The notes under the pieces are model-generated. The model saw only the letters and a program-made list of their open reading frames with translations. It was not told the origin of the DNA and made no database searches. A stretch of 64,000 nucleotides of DNA from Pseudomonas koreensis (lineage in GTDB: Bacteria > Pseudomonadota > Gammaproteobacteria > Pseudomonadales > Pseudomonadaceae), in the NCBI RefSeq assembly GCF_024169245.1, contig NZ_JALJWP010000001.1:5627501-5691500 (forward strand), written 5' to 3'. Shown in pieces: positions 32,931 to 40,837 of this stretch. A program made the position numbers and the translations under genes. The first letter of the stretch is position 1. Each line of letters starts with the position of its first letter.

Positions 32931-34277
32931 TCACACCGCAGGAAAATGAATCCTGAAGGCCGCCCCGCCCATCGGCGAATCGCCCAGGGCCAAGCGGGCG
33001 TTGTAGCTTTCGATGATGTCCTTGACCACCGCCAGCCCTATCCCCTGTCCCGGATGCTGGGCATCCAGGCGTTCGCCGCGCTCGAGAATCCGCGCTCGCT
33101 GATCAAGTGGCACACCCGGCCCATCGTCTTCGACGCACAATTCGATACCGGACAGTGACTCGCGCACGCTGACGCGTACTTCGCCGAGGCACAGGCGATA
33201 GGCGTTCTCCAGCAGATTGCCGAGCATTTCCAGCAGAGCGCCCTGCTCGATCGGCACATAGCAATGCTCGGGCAGATCAAAGGTCACCCCCACGTGCTTG
33301 TCGCGATAGACCTTATCCAGCGTATCGCACAGGCTTTTGAGCACCGGTTGCAGGCGCACCTGATGGCGCACCAGACCACTTTTACGCAGGCTGGCCCGTT
33401 GCAGCTGGTAGCTGATCTGCTGGCTCATGCGCTCGATCTGGCTTTGCAGGACCCAGGCCTGATCGCGGTCCTCGGGGCGTTGGGCCATGTCTTCGCTGAC
33501 GCCTTGCAGCACCGCCAACGGGGTTTTCAGGCTGTGGGCGAGGTCGTCGAGGGAATCGCGATAGCGGCTGCGCTGCTGGCGTTCGCTGAGCAGCAGGCGG
33601 TTGAGCGAGCCGGTCAGGCGCAGCAGTTCGCGAGGGTGTTTTTCCGTCAGGCTTTCGCGGGTGCCGCCTTCGATTTCGTCGAGTTCCTGGCTCAATCGCC
33701 GCAGAGCCTTGAGGCCCCAGGTCAGGCCGATCCACAGCAATGCCAGCAGTACCAGCAATGCCGCGCCGAAGCCCAGATAGAGATTTTCGCGCAGGCCTTC
33801 CAGGGTGGTTTCGTACTCACGGACCGGTTGCAGAGCGACGATGCTGAACGCCGCGCTTTTGCCGCCGAGCAGTTTGACTTCGACGTCGTAGACGAAGAAT
33901 TCCTGACCGCTGGCTTCACGGATCCGCGCGAACTCGTTGCCGAGGCCGTCGTAACGCGGCTTGTAGTTGATCTGCTCTTCCTGGGTGGCTTTCGAACGCC
34001 ACACCAGCTTGCCGTCGCGGTCGTAGATATAGCCGAGCAAGCGGAAATCGGTGAGGTTGAAGCGCTCGTCCGGCAATTGCGAGGGCATCACCAAATGACC
34101 GTTTTCCACCCGTGCAGCGGAAATCAGTGTGGTGACGTCGGAGGCCAGGCGTTGCTCGATCGAATCCTGCAAGGCGAGGCTGAACGCGCCCTGCATTGCC
34201 GGCAGCAACGCGAGCATGAACAACACCGCCAACGTGGTGGCGGCAAGCATCAAACGAACGCGAAGGGAACGGATCAA
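32931..34277 (-). CDS. phoQ: Sensor histidine kinase PhoQ
   Basis: Senses low divalent cations and cationic peptides and phosphorylates PhoP. The 448-residue protein has membrane segments at about residues 7-29 and 168-188, an acidic periplasmic sensor between them, HAMP, and the PhoQ-type H-box DDLAHSLKTPLAVL (Lys in place of the usual Arg). The ATPase parts are NLLENAYRLC, EDDGPGV and GQGIGLAVVKDI. Its start overlaps the phoP stop by four bases. The context oprH-phoP-phoQ confirms the identity. Confidence 0.95.
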   Translation of the reverse strand: MIRSLRVRLMLAATTLAVLFMLALLPAMQGAFSLALQDSIEQRLASDVTTLISAARVENGHLVMPSQLPDERFNLTDFRLLGYIYDRDGKLVWRSKATQEEQINYKPRYDGLGNEFARIREASGQEFFVYDVEVKLLGGKSAAFSIVALQPVREYETTLEGLRENLYLGFGAALLVLLALLWIGLTWGLKALRRLSQELDEIEGGTRESLTEKHPRELLRLTGSLNRLLLSERQQRSRYRDSLDDLAHSLKTPLAVLQGVSEDMAQRPEDRDQAWVLQSQIERMSQQISYQLQRASLRKSGLVRHQVRLQPVLKSLCDTLDKVYRDKHVGVTFDLPEHCYVPIEQGALLEMLGNLLENAYRLCLGEVRVSVRESLSGIELCVEDDGPGVPLDQRARILERGERLDAQHPGQGIGLAVVKDIIESYNARLALGDSPMGGAAFRIHFPAV

Positions 34278-34951
34278 GTGCAGCGCTCATTGAACAGGTA
34301 GCCGAGGCCGCGCACGGTGTCGATCGGTTTGAACCCGCCCGGACCTTCCAGTTTGCGGCGCAGACGGCCGACCAGCACTTCGATGACATTCGGATCGCGC
34401 TCGTCGTCATCCGGGTAGAGCTGCTCCATCAAACGATCCTTGGGCACCACTTGCTGATGATGGCGCATCAGGTATTCGAGGATGCGGTATTCGTAGGCGG
34501 TCAGCGCCAGCGGTTGCTCATCGAGGCTGGCCTGTTTGCGATTGAGGTCGAGCAGCAACGGCCCGGCAACGATGGTCGACTGGGTGAAACCGCTGGAGCG
34601 GCGTAACAGTGCGTTGAGTCGTGCGTCGAGCTCTTCGAACTGGAACGGCTTGACCACGTAATCGTCGGCACCGGCGGCAAGGCCCTCGACTTTGTCCTGC
34701 CAGTTGCCGCGCGCGGTGAGGATCAGGATCGGGAAGGTCTTGCCGCCCGAGCGCAACTGGCGGATCAGGTCGAGCCCGCCCATGCCCGGCAGACCGAGGT
34801 CGATCACCGCCAGATCAAAGTTGTACTGGCCGGTCTGGTACAGCGCCTCCTCGGCATTGGCCACGGACTCGACCACGTGACCGCTTTCCGTCAGGCGGGT
34901 TTGCAGGTGATGACGCAACAGCGCCTCATCTTCGACGACCAACAGTTTCAT
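34274..34951 (-). CDS. phoP: Response regulator PhoP
   Basis: A 225-residue OmpR-family regulator. MKLLVVEDEALLRHHL opens the receiver domain, the phospho-acceptor Asp is in LAVIDLGLPGMGG, and Lys is in VVKPFQ. The winged-helix part has YEYRILEYLMRHHQQVV, VGRLRRKLEG and RGLGYLF. It activates oprH and lipid A modification genes in Pseudomonas. A REPIN lies between it and the upstream oprH. Confidence 0.96.
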   Translation of the reverse strand: MKLLVVEDEALLRHHLQTRLTESGHVVESVANAEEALYQTGQYNFDLAVIDLGLPGMGGLDLIRQLRSGGKTFPILILTARGNWQDKVEGLAAGADDYVVKPFQFEELDARLNALLRRSSGFTQSTIVAGPLLLDLNRKQASLDEQPLALTAYEYRILEYLMRHHQQVVPKDRLMEQLYPDDDERDPNVIEVLVGRLRRKLEGPGGFKPIDTVRGLGYLFNERCT

Positions 34952-34990
34952 GTCCTTCTCCCCATCACTTGAACACTCCAGTCACAACCT

Positions 34991-35078
34991 GTGGGAGCGA
35001 GCCTGCTCGCGAATGCGGTCATTCAGTCAACGATGATGTTGAATGAAACATCGCTTTCGCGAGCAGGCTCGCTCCCAC
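34991..35078. repeat. REPIN between oprH and phoP
   Basis: GTGGGAGCGAGCCTGCTCGC and its reverse complement enclose about 45 bases. It lies within the oprH-phoP-phoQ transcription unit. Confidence 0.85.
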
Positions 35079-35099
35079 TATTCAATCGGCGGCAACTGC

Positions 35100-35705
35100 T
35101 TAGAAATAGTAGTTGGCCGACAGGTAGGTCTGCGCGCTGCTGGTCAAGTCCAGCGAGCCCTGTTTGCTGCCGCCGCTCTCTTTCATTTCGGTGCTGGCGT
35201 TGCTGCGCAGGTAACGGTAACCGAGTTCCACCGAGGTGTTCTGCGAAACTTGCTGCAAGACACCGACCTGGCCACCGATGGCGTAACCGATATCGCTGTC
35301 ACGGCTGAAGCCTGGCGAATCCTGCGTCAGTTTGGTCAGACCGGCGGTGGCGCCACCGAACAACTTGGTGCTGCCGCCCACCGGGTAGAACAGGTCATAG
35401 CTGCCGAGCAGGTTTTCCTGGCGCAGTTTAACGCCATTGTGCGAACCGGAAACGTTGTCGTAGGTGGCGTAGTAGCGGCCCTGGCTGTTTTGCTGACCGA
35501 GGCGCATGCCGTAGGTGTTGTTGCCGTCGATGGCTCCGGTGGCGTTGGGGTGGCCGAGGTTATTGTTCAGTGCGTGGGACTTGTCGATCTTGTCGCTGGT
35601 CTGGCCGAACGTCAGGCCGGCGAAGTTGCTGGTGTCGTCGGCGTTGGCCGCGATGCTGGAGCCTAACAGGGTAAAAGCCAGCAGCAGTTTGTTGATACGA
35701 GTCAT
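35100..35705 (-). CDS. oprH: Outer-membrane protein OprH
   Basis: A small eight-stranded barrel that replaces Mg2+ in bridging lipopolysaccharide when PhoPQ is active. The precursor has 201 residues: signal MTRINKLLLAFTLLGSSIAANA, then FAGLTFGQTSDKIDKSHALN. The barrel segments GRYYATYDN, KLRQENLLGSYD, KLFGGATAGLTKL and YRYLRSNASTEM match P. aeruginosa OprH closely as recalled, and it ends aromatic (ANYYF). ATG at 35705 is preceded by GAGGAA. A triple PhoP box lies upstream. Confidence 0.95.
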   Translation of the reverse strand: MTRINKLLLAFTLLGSSIAANADDTSNFAGLTFGQTSDKIDKSHALNNNLGHPNATGAIDGNNTYGMRLGQQNSQGRYYATYDNVSGSHNGVKLRQENLLGSYDLFYPVGGSTKLFGGATAGLTKLTQDSPGFSRDSDIGYAIGGQVGVLQQVSQNTSVELGYRYLRSNASTEMKESGGSKQGSLDLTSSAQTYLSANYYF

Positions 35706-35773
35706 GGGTATTTCCTCTTTCACAGTGCTGTTTGGGTATGGCGCAAGGTTACTGAGCCGCCCCTGTACGGCCC

Positions 35774-35801
35774 CTGAACCGTCTCTGAACCAGACCTGAA
35801 C
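35774..35801 (-). promoter_or_regulatory. Triple PhoP box upstream of oprH
   Basis: On the minus strand three GTTCAG hexamers occur 11 bases apart (plus-strand CTGAAC at 35774, 35785 and 35796). This is the direct-repeat spacing of PhoP boxes. The nearest copy is about 70 bases before oprH and the farthest 48 bases before the divergent hydrolase gene. Confidence 0.85.
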
Positions 35802-35848
35802 CGGATCGACTAGGCTGTTCGGACCACTTTCAACAAGGAGACCCGACC

Positions 35849-36640
35849 ATGCGCCTGTTCCTCGCCCTTGCTTTGCTGGCGGTCAGCAGCTTCACCCAGG
35901 CTGCGATCAAGACTGAAGAAATCCCTTATCAAAGCGCCGACGGCAGCAAGCTGATCGGCTACTACGCCTATGACGACGCGATCAAAGGCCCACGCCCCGG
36001 CGTTGTCGTGGTCCACGAATGGTGGGGGCTGAACGATTACGCCAAGCGCCGCGCGCGGGATCTCGCCGAACTCGGCTACAGCGCGCTGGCCATCGACATG
36101 TATGGCGAAGGCAAGAACACCGAGCACCCGAAAGACGCCATGGCCTTCATGCAGGCGGCGACCAAGGACGCCGATGCCGCCAGTAAACGCTTCGCCGCCG
36201 GGCTCGATCTGCTGAAGCAGCAAAAGCAGACCGACCCGAACCGGATTGCCGCCATCGGCTATTGCTTCGGCGGCGCCGTGGTGCTGAATGCAGCGCGTCA
36301 GGGTGTGCCGCTGGCCGGTGTGGTGAGTTTCCATGGCGCGCTGGCGACCAAGACCCCGGCGACGCCGGGCAGCGTCAAGGCGAAAATCCTGGTCGAGCAT
36401 GGTGCGTTGGACAGCATGGTCACGCAGGACAACGTCACTGCATTCAAGGCGGAAATGGACAAGGCTGGCGCGGACTACCAGTTCGTCAGTCTGGATGGCG
36501 CCAAGCACGGCTTCAGCAATCCGGATGCCGATCGCCTGAGTCATGGCGAGCATGGCGGGCCGGACATTGGGTACAACAAGGCGGCGGATGAAAAATCCTG
36601 GGCGGATATGAAAGCGTTCTTCCAGAAAATCTTCAGCTAA
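35849..36640 (+). CDS. Dienelactone hydrolase family protein, exported
   Basis: A 263-residue alpha/beta-hydrolase with a clear signal peptide (MRLFLALALLAVSSFTQAAI). The nucleophile is the cysteine in AAIGYCFGGAV, with Asp in EHGALDSMV and His in GAKHGFSNP, as in dienelactone hydrolases. The segment VVVVHEWWGLNDYAKRRARDLAELGY is typical. Substrate unknown; periplasmic location makes chlorocatechol degradation unlikely. It diverges from oprH, and its promoter region includes the PhoP box, so co-regulation is possible. Confidence 0.88.
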   Translation: MRLFLALALLAVSSFTQAAIKTEEIPYQSADGSKLIGYYAYDDAIKGPRPGVVVVHEWWGLNDYAKRRARDLAELGYSALAIDMYGEGKNTEHPKDAMAFMQAATKDADAASKRFAAGLDLLKQQKQTDPNRIAAIGYCFGGAVVLNAARQGVPLAGVVSFHGALATKTPATPGSVKAKILVEHGALDSMVTQDNVTAFKAEMDKAGADYQFVSLDGAKHGFSNPDADRLSHGEHGGPDIGYNKAADEKSWADMKAFFQKIFS

Positions 36641-36652
36641 CCGCGCTTGTCC

Positions 36653-36764
36653 TGATCGTTCCCACGCTCCGCGTGGGAATGCCGCCCGGGACGCTCCGCG
36701 TCCCATCGCAGGGTGACGCGGAGCGTCACAGGATGCATTCCCACGCGGAGCGTGGGAACGATCA
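36653..36764. repeat. Palindromic repeat, family B (copy 2)
   Basis: Starts TGATCGTTCCCACGCTCCGC and ends with the near reverse complement, enclosing an internal GACGCTCCGCGTC-type hairpin. It is related to the element at 23171. Confidence 0.8.
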
Positions 36765-36793
36765 TCTCGACCTTGCCCCGACTAACCGGCAAA

Positions 36794-37528
36794 ATGCCCG
36801 CCATGCATACCATCCCCGCCCTGCCCGCCTGCTGCACCGCGCTCGACAGCCACTGGCCGTTGCCGACGGTGTTGGCCGACACTGTGCTACTGAGCACTCA
36901 CTTCGACCCGACCCGACTCCTCGGCGATGATTTTCAGCGCAGCGCCGTGCTGGCGCCGCCGAGCATTCAGCGTTCAGTGGCCAAGCGTCAGGCCGAGTTT
37001 CTCGCCGGGCGCATCTGCGCCCGTGCCGCGCTGCAGCAATTGGATGGCTTGAACGTCGTTCCGCCAATCGGCGAAGACCGCGCCCCGGTGTGGCCGGCGC
37101 ATATCTGCGGCTCGATCACTCACAGCACCGGGCGCGCCGCAGCGATTGTCGCCAACAAGCAACACTGGCGCGGCTTGGGCATGGATCTGGAAAACCTGTT
37201 GAGCCACGAGCGCGCCGAAAGGCTGGCCGGGGAAATTCTCACCCCGGCGGAACTGCAGCGCATGGCGGCAGGGTCGCAGGATCAGGTGGCGCTGCTGGTG
37301 ACCCTGACGTTTTCAGTGAAAGAGAGTTTGTTCAAAGCGCTGTACCCAATCGTGCAGCAGCGCTTTTATTTCGAGCATGCCGAGGTGTTGGAGTGGACTG
37401 AGGCGGGTCAGGTGAGGCTGCGGTTATTGACGGATCTGTCGAGCGAATGGCGCAACGGTTCGGAGCTAGAAGCGCAGTTCGGGGTGCTGGATGGGCAGTT
37501 GTTGAGTCTGGTCAGCATTCAGGCCTGA
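36794..37528 (+). CDS. pcpS: 4'-phosphopantetheinyl transferase PcpS
   Basis: Attaches phosphopantetheine from CoA to carrier proteins of fatty acid synthesis and siderophore NRPSs; in P. aeruginosa it is the only such enzyme. The 244-residue protein resembles PcpS along its length: SVAKRQAEFLAGRICARAAL, IGEDRAPVWPAHICGSITHS, the Mg/CoA motif LGMDLENLL and FSVKESLFKALYP. ATG at 36794 (MPAMHTIPALPACC) matches the PcpS start pattern; ATG at 36803 is an alternative. The start lies 30 bases after a family B repeat. Confidence 0.93.
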   Translation: MPAMHTIPALPACCTALDSHWPLPTVLADTVLLSTHFDPTRLLGDDFQRSAVLAPPSIQRSVAKRQAEFLAGRICARAALQQLDGLNVVPPIGEDRAPVWPAHICGSITHSTGRAAAIVANKQHWRGLGMDLENLLSHERAERLAGEILTPAELQRMAAGSQDQVALLVTLTFSVKESLFKALYPIVQQRFYFEHAEVLEWTEAGQVRLRLLTDLSSEWRNGSELEAQFGVLDGQLLSLVSIQA

Positions 37529-37554
37529 AGATTTGCATTGCCGGCACTGGCGCT

Positions 37555-37620
37555 ATCGCGAGCAGGCTCACTCCTACAGGGTAAACGCATTCCAAATGTA
37601 GGAGTGAGCCTGCTCGCGAT
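37555..37620. repeat. REP pair after pcpS, variant with GGAGTGAGCCTGCTC
   Basis: A reverse-form copy followed by a forward-form copy within 66 bases, between convergent pcpS and the RstB-like kinase. Same variant as at 25358. Confidence 0.8.
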
Positions 37621-37645
37621 GGGGCCAGCCCTGCCACCACAAAAC

Positions 37646-39256
37646 CTACCGGCGCTCCTGGTTCCTCGGCCAACTCAGACTGAAACACGCCCCGCCCAGG
37701 CTCTTGCTCTTGCCAATGATCGCGCGGCCGTCGTGCCAGTGAATGATCCGCCGCACAATCGACAGCCCCAGACCATGCCCACCCGAGGCCCGCGTGCGGC
37801 TGTCGTCGAGGCGCAGGAACGGCGTGAAAATTCGCTCCCACGCGACCTCCGGCACCCCCGGCCCGTCATCCTCGACGTCGATCCGGCAACGCAACTGGCC
37901 GACCTGATAACTCACCGTCACCTGCGAATGGGCATGGCGCATCGCGTTGCCCACCAGGTTCTGCAGCGCCCGATGCAGATAACGCGGCTCGGCCTCGACC
38001 CAGGCACCGTCGTTGTCGGCGGATGACAGGCACAACCCGCGCTGCACCGAGACCTCGGCGCGTAGCGGCGCCAGCTCCTCGATCACCTGATTGACCAGCG
38101 CATCCAGATCGATGCGCTGGAAGGTCAGCGCTGGCGAGCCCTGTTCCAGTCGTGCGTAGGTGAGCATTTCGTCGACCAGCTTATCGAGGTCTTCGATGTC
38201 GTGATCCATGCCTTCGCGGTATTTCTCCAGCGCCTGCGGCGTAGTCGCGGTGCCGATCATTTCCAGACCGAAACGCAGCCGCGCCACCGGCGTGCGCAGC
38301 TCATGGGACACCGCGCGCACCAGTTCCCGCTGGATCGCCAGCAATTGTTGCAAGTGCTCAGCCATGCCATTGAACGCCGACGCCAGCCGCCCGACCGAGT
38401 CGGCACCGCGCGCCGGCACGCGGGTTTCCAGACTGCCCTTGGCGATGCGCGTGGCCGCCGCTTCGAGGCCGCGCAAACGCCGTTCAAGCTGACGCACCAA
38501 CAAATAGACGATGAGACCGATCAGGGTCAGACCGAGCGCGGCAATCAGTACCAGCCATTCCGGCGGGTACGGATTCATCTGATACAGCGGTCCGATTTCC
38601 AGCACCCACGGCGTACCGACCATGCCAGCAAACACGCGAATCGAATCGCCGCCCTTGCCCAGCGCCATCACCGTGTCGCCCTCGGCCACGCGGCGGCTCT
38701 GGTCTTCGTCCATGTCGGCGTCATTCACCGTGACCAGACGCAGATCGAAGCCAAAACCCTTTTCCTGCTTTATCTGCGCCAGACGTCTGGGCTGTTCGCC
38801 GACCGGCACCCGCACCAGTTCATCGGCGAGCAGATAAATAGTCGCCCGGGCCAGTTGCTCGCTGATCTGCTGCACCTCTCCTACCAGTACAAGCTGCTCT
38901 TTCTCACTGACCAGTCGATAGACCTTGGCCGCGTGCGGACCGGTCTGCTCGACCAGCGCCTGTCCGCGCAGCACGCGGGTGCGCTGGGCCAGATCGAGAT
39001 CGCTTTCGGCGAATTTCTTCAGTGTCAGCGGAATGCCCAGCAGGCGCTCCCACACCAGCAGCGCGCGATGGCGCTCGGTCTGGTTCATCGGTTGCAGGTT
39101 GTCGGCCATCAGCGAGAAGGTGCCATGGGCCAGACGCTCGCGGTATTGCTCGCTGCGCACCTGATTGAGCAGGTTCAGCGCCAGCACGCCAAGCACCGCC
39201 ACCAGAATCAGCGCGGCGCACATGCCGCCGTAGATGCGCAGAAAGATCGAATTCAC
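37646..39256 (-). CDS. RstB-like sensor histidine kinase
   Basis: A 536-residue membrane kinase with segments at about residues 8-30 and 232-254, a long periplasmic part between them, HAMP (RGLEAAATRIAKGSLETRVP), HisKA with His in RAVSHELRTPVARL, and HATPase (NLVGNAMRHA, EDDGPGV, GGHGLGLSIV). Sequence style fits the RstB type. The position next to nrdA corresponds to PA1158 of P. aeruginosa, from memory. Its start overlaps the regulator stop by four bases. Signal unknown. Confidence 0.9.
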   Translation of the reverse strand: MNSIFLRIYGGMCAALILVAVLGVLALNLLNQVRSEQYRERLAHGTFSLMADNLQPMNQTERHRALLVWERLLGIPLTLKKFAESDLDLAQRTRVLRGQALVEQTGPHAAKVYRLVSEKEQLVLVGEVQQISEQLARATIYLLADELVRVPVGEQPRRLAQIKQEKGFGFDLRLVTVNDADMDEDQSRRVAEGDTVMALGKGGDSIRVFAGMVGTPWVLEIGPLYQMNPYPPEWLVLIAALGLTLIGLIVYLLVRQLERRLRGLEAAATRIAKGSLETRVPARGADSVGRLASAFNGMAEHLQQLLAIQRELVRAVSHELRTPVARLRFGLEMIGTATTPQALEKYREGMDHDIEDLDKLVDEMLTYARLEQGSPALTFQRIDLDALVNQVIEELAPLRAEVSVQRGLCLSSADNDGAWVEAEPRYLHRALQNLVGNAMRHAHSQVTVSYQVGQLRCRIDVEDDGPGVPEVAWERIFTPFLRLDDSRTRASGGHGLGLSIVRRIIHWHDGRAIIGKSKSLGGACFSLSWPRNQERR

Positions 39257-39975
39257 AGCGCCAGGTCTGCGCAGGCTTCAGGGACGAACAGGTAGCCTTT
39301 GCTGCGGATGGTCTTGATCAGGCGGGGATGGTCGGGGTCGTCGCCGATTTTTGGGCGGATGCGCGAGATGCGCACGTCGATCGAGCGATCCTGGCCGTCG
39401 TAGCCGATGCCGCGCAGGGCCGTGAAGATTTCTTCGCGGGACAGAATCCGCCCGGCGTTGGAGACCAGCAGCCAGAGCAGGTCGAACTCGGCGCTGGTCA
39501 GCTCGATGCCGTTGTCGCTGAGCCACGCCTCGCGCAAGGCGTTGTCGACCACCAGTGGACCGAATTGCAAACGACGGGATTTTTCCGCGACCGGCTCGGG
39601 TGTGTCGCTGCGTCGCAGCAACGCCTGGATGCGCGCCAGCAACAAGCGCGGGCGCACCGGTTTGCACACGTAATCGTCGGCACCGAGGTCGAGGCCGTGG
39701 ATCTGATCGGCATCGTCGGTGCGCGCGGTGAGCATCAGGATCGGCCCGTCATACTGACTGCGCACCTTGCGGCAAATGCTCAGGCCATCTTCGCCGGGCA
39801 GCATCAGGTCGAGAATCACCAGATCCGGCTGCTCCTTGATGATCCGCGCCGCCGCCAGCGCACCATTGCCTTCGATCTCTACGCGCAGGCCATTGGCTTG
39901 CAGATAATCGCGGGTGAGCTCGGCCAGTCGCTGGTCATCCTCGACGATCAATACCTGCCAGGTTTGTTGCTCCAC
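39253..39975 (-). CDS. RstA-like OmpR-family response regulator
   Basis: A 240-residue regulator: acidic pair VEDD, phospho-acceptor Asp in LVILDLMLPGEDGL, Lys in VCKPVRPR. The winged-helix domain has LTSAEFDLLWLLVSNAGRILSREEI, DRSIDVRISRIRPKIG and IRSKGYLFVP. Operon with the kinase. By position it matches PA1157. Target genes unknown. Confidence 0.92.
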   Translation of the reverse strand: MEQQTWQVLIVEDDQRLAELTRDYLQANGLRVEIEGNGALAAARIIKEQPDLVILDLMLPGEDGLSICRKVRSQYDGPILMLTARTDDADQIHGLDLGADDYVCKPVRPRLLLARIQALLRRSDTPEPVAEKSRRLQFGPLVVDNALREAWLSDNGIELTSAEFDLLWLLVSNAGRILSREEIFTALRGIGYDGQDRSIDVRISRIRPKIGDDPDHPRLIKTIRSKGYLFVPEACADLAL

Positions 39976-40038
39976 CGGTGACCTCTGCTTGCTGTTTTTA
40001 TTGATATGAGAAGGCTCTGCTGATTGAACGCGGTCCCT

Positions 40039-40138
40039 GTAGGAGCTGACGAGTGAAACGAGGCTGCGATCCTTTGATCGTGGTTTTCAAGAGCAAGATC
40101 AAAAGATCGCAGCCTCGTTTCACTCGTCAGCTCCTACA
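40039..40138. repeat. Long-arm palindrome, family C (copy 2)
   Basis: TGTAGGAGCTGACGAGTGAA... and its reverse complement form arms of about 34 bases. Compared with copies at 27182 and 52216 the middle of the arm is replaced (GACGAGTGAAACGAGG instead of GCCGAAGG), yet both arms changed together. Confidence 0.88.
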
Positions 40139-40394
40139 TGAGTCCTCCCGATCATTTGTCATGTTCATGGAGGATAAAAATGCCCGTGCACCCAGCGATT
40201 GTATAAACGCCGGTCACCCGGAAAACAAGTCGGTAAATGCGTTCGGACAAGGCGGAATTCTGTGATAGGGTTCGCGCCCTTAAAAAACCGCTGAAGCGTT
40301 TTTCCAGGCAAAAAAACAGTGACAAACGGTCTGGCTCAGCAGGTTCGCGGCCTACACGCGTTTTCCCTGTTTCTTACACAAATTACGCACAGGC

Positions 40395-40403
40395 TTATCC
40401 ACA
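40395..40403 (+). promoter_or_regulatory. DnaA box upstream of nrdA
   Basis: TTATCCACA is a perfect match to the strong DnaA box, 28 bases before the NrdR boxes. DnaA regulates nrdAB in E. coli. Confidence 0.65.
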
Positions 40404-40430
40404 GGTAGTACGTTGCAATCCCCCCCTGAA

Positions 40431-40478
40431 ACGCATTATCTTGTAGCACGGCGAAAACGGAGACCCTACATATAGGGT
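40431..40478. promoter_or_regulatory. Pair of NrdR boxes upstream of nrdA
   Basis: ACGCATTATCTTGTAG (40431-40446) and ACCCTACATATAGGGT (40463-40478) match the NrdR-box consensus acaCwAtATaTwGtgt at 11 and 13 of 16 positions by my count. They begin 32 bases apart, the three-turn spacing that NrdR pairs use. The nrdA leader from here to the ATG is about 360 bases, and I see no convincing gene in it. Confidence 0.75.
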
Positions 40479-40837
40479 TTTCACCTAAAACGCCCAACCA
40501 CATTTCAGACCTGAAACTCAAGTGCTTTATGGCCAGTTTCCGGTAGAACAAGCGAGTTTTTTCAAGCCCAAACCGCACTGGCGGATGGCACCGTTTTATT
40601 TGGTCCGAAACGGCCAGAACGGTATGGGTGTTGCAGTCATGACTGCGACCCGCGAAGGAATCCGGTGGCGAGCTTCGGCTCGTAACCAAAACTTCGGCAA
40701 GGATGCGGCGTTGCAGCCTTTTTCCTACTGTTCCGAAGTTTGTAATGCCGACGCCCGTCGGTTGCAGTGCTTCGGTACAGAACGGTGAGCACCATGACGG
40801 TGCCAAACAAACATAGAGAATGTGGAGACCACCCCCC

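Noticed and set aside
40522..40788. 88-codon plus-strand frame in the nrdA leader
   Set aside because: No ribosome-binding site, poor codon pattern, and it lies inside the predicted untranslated leader; a regulatory leader peptide cannot be excluded but is not supported.
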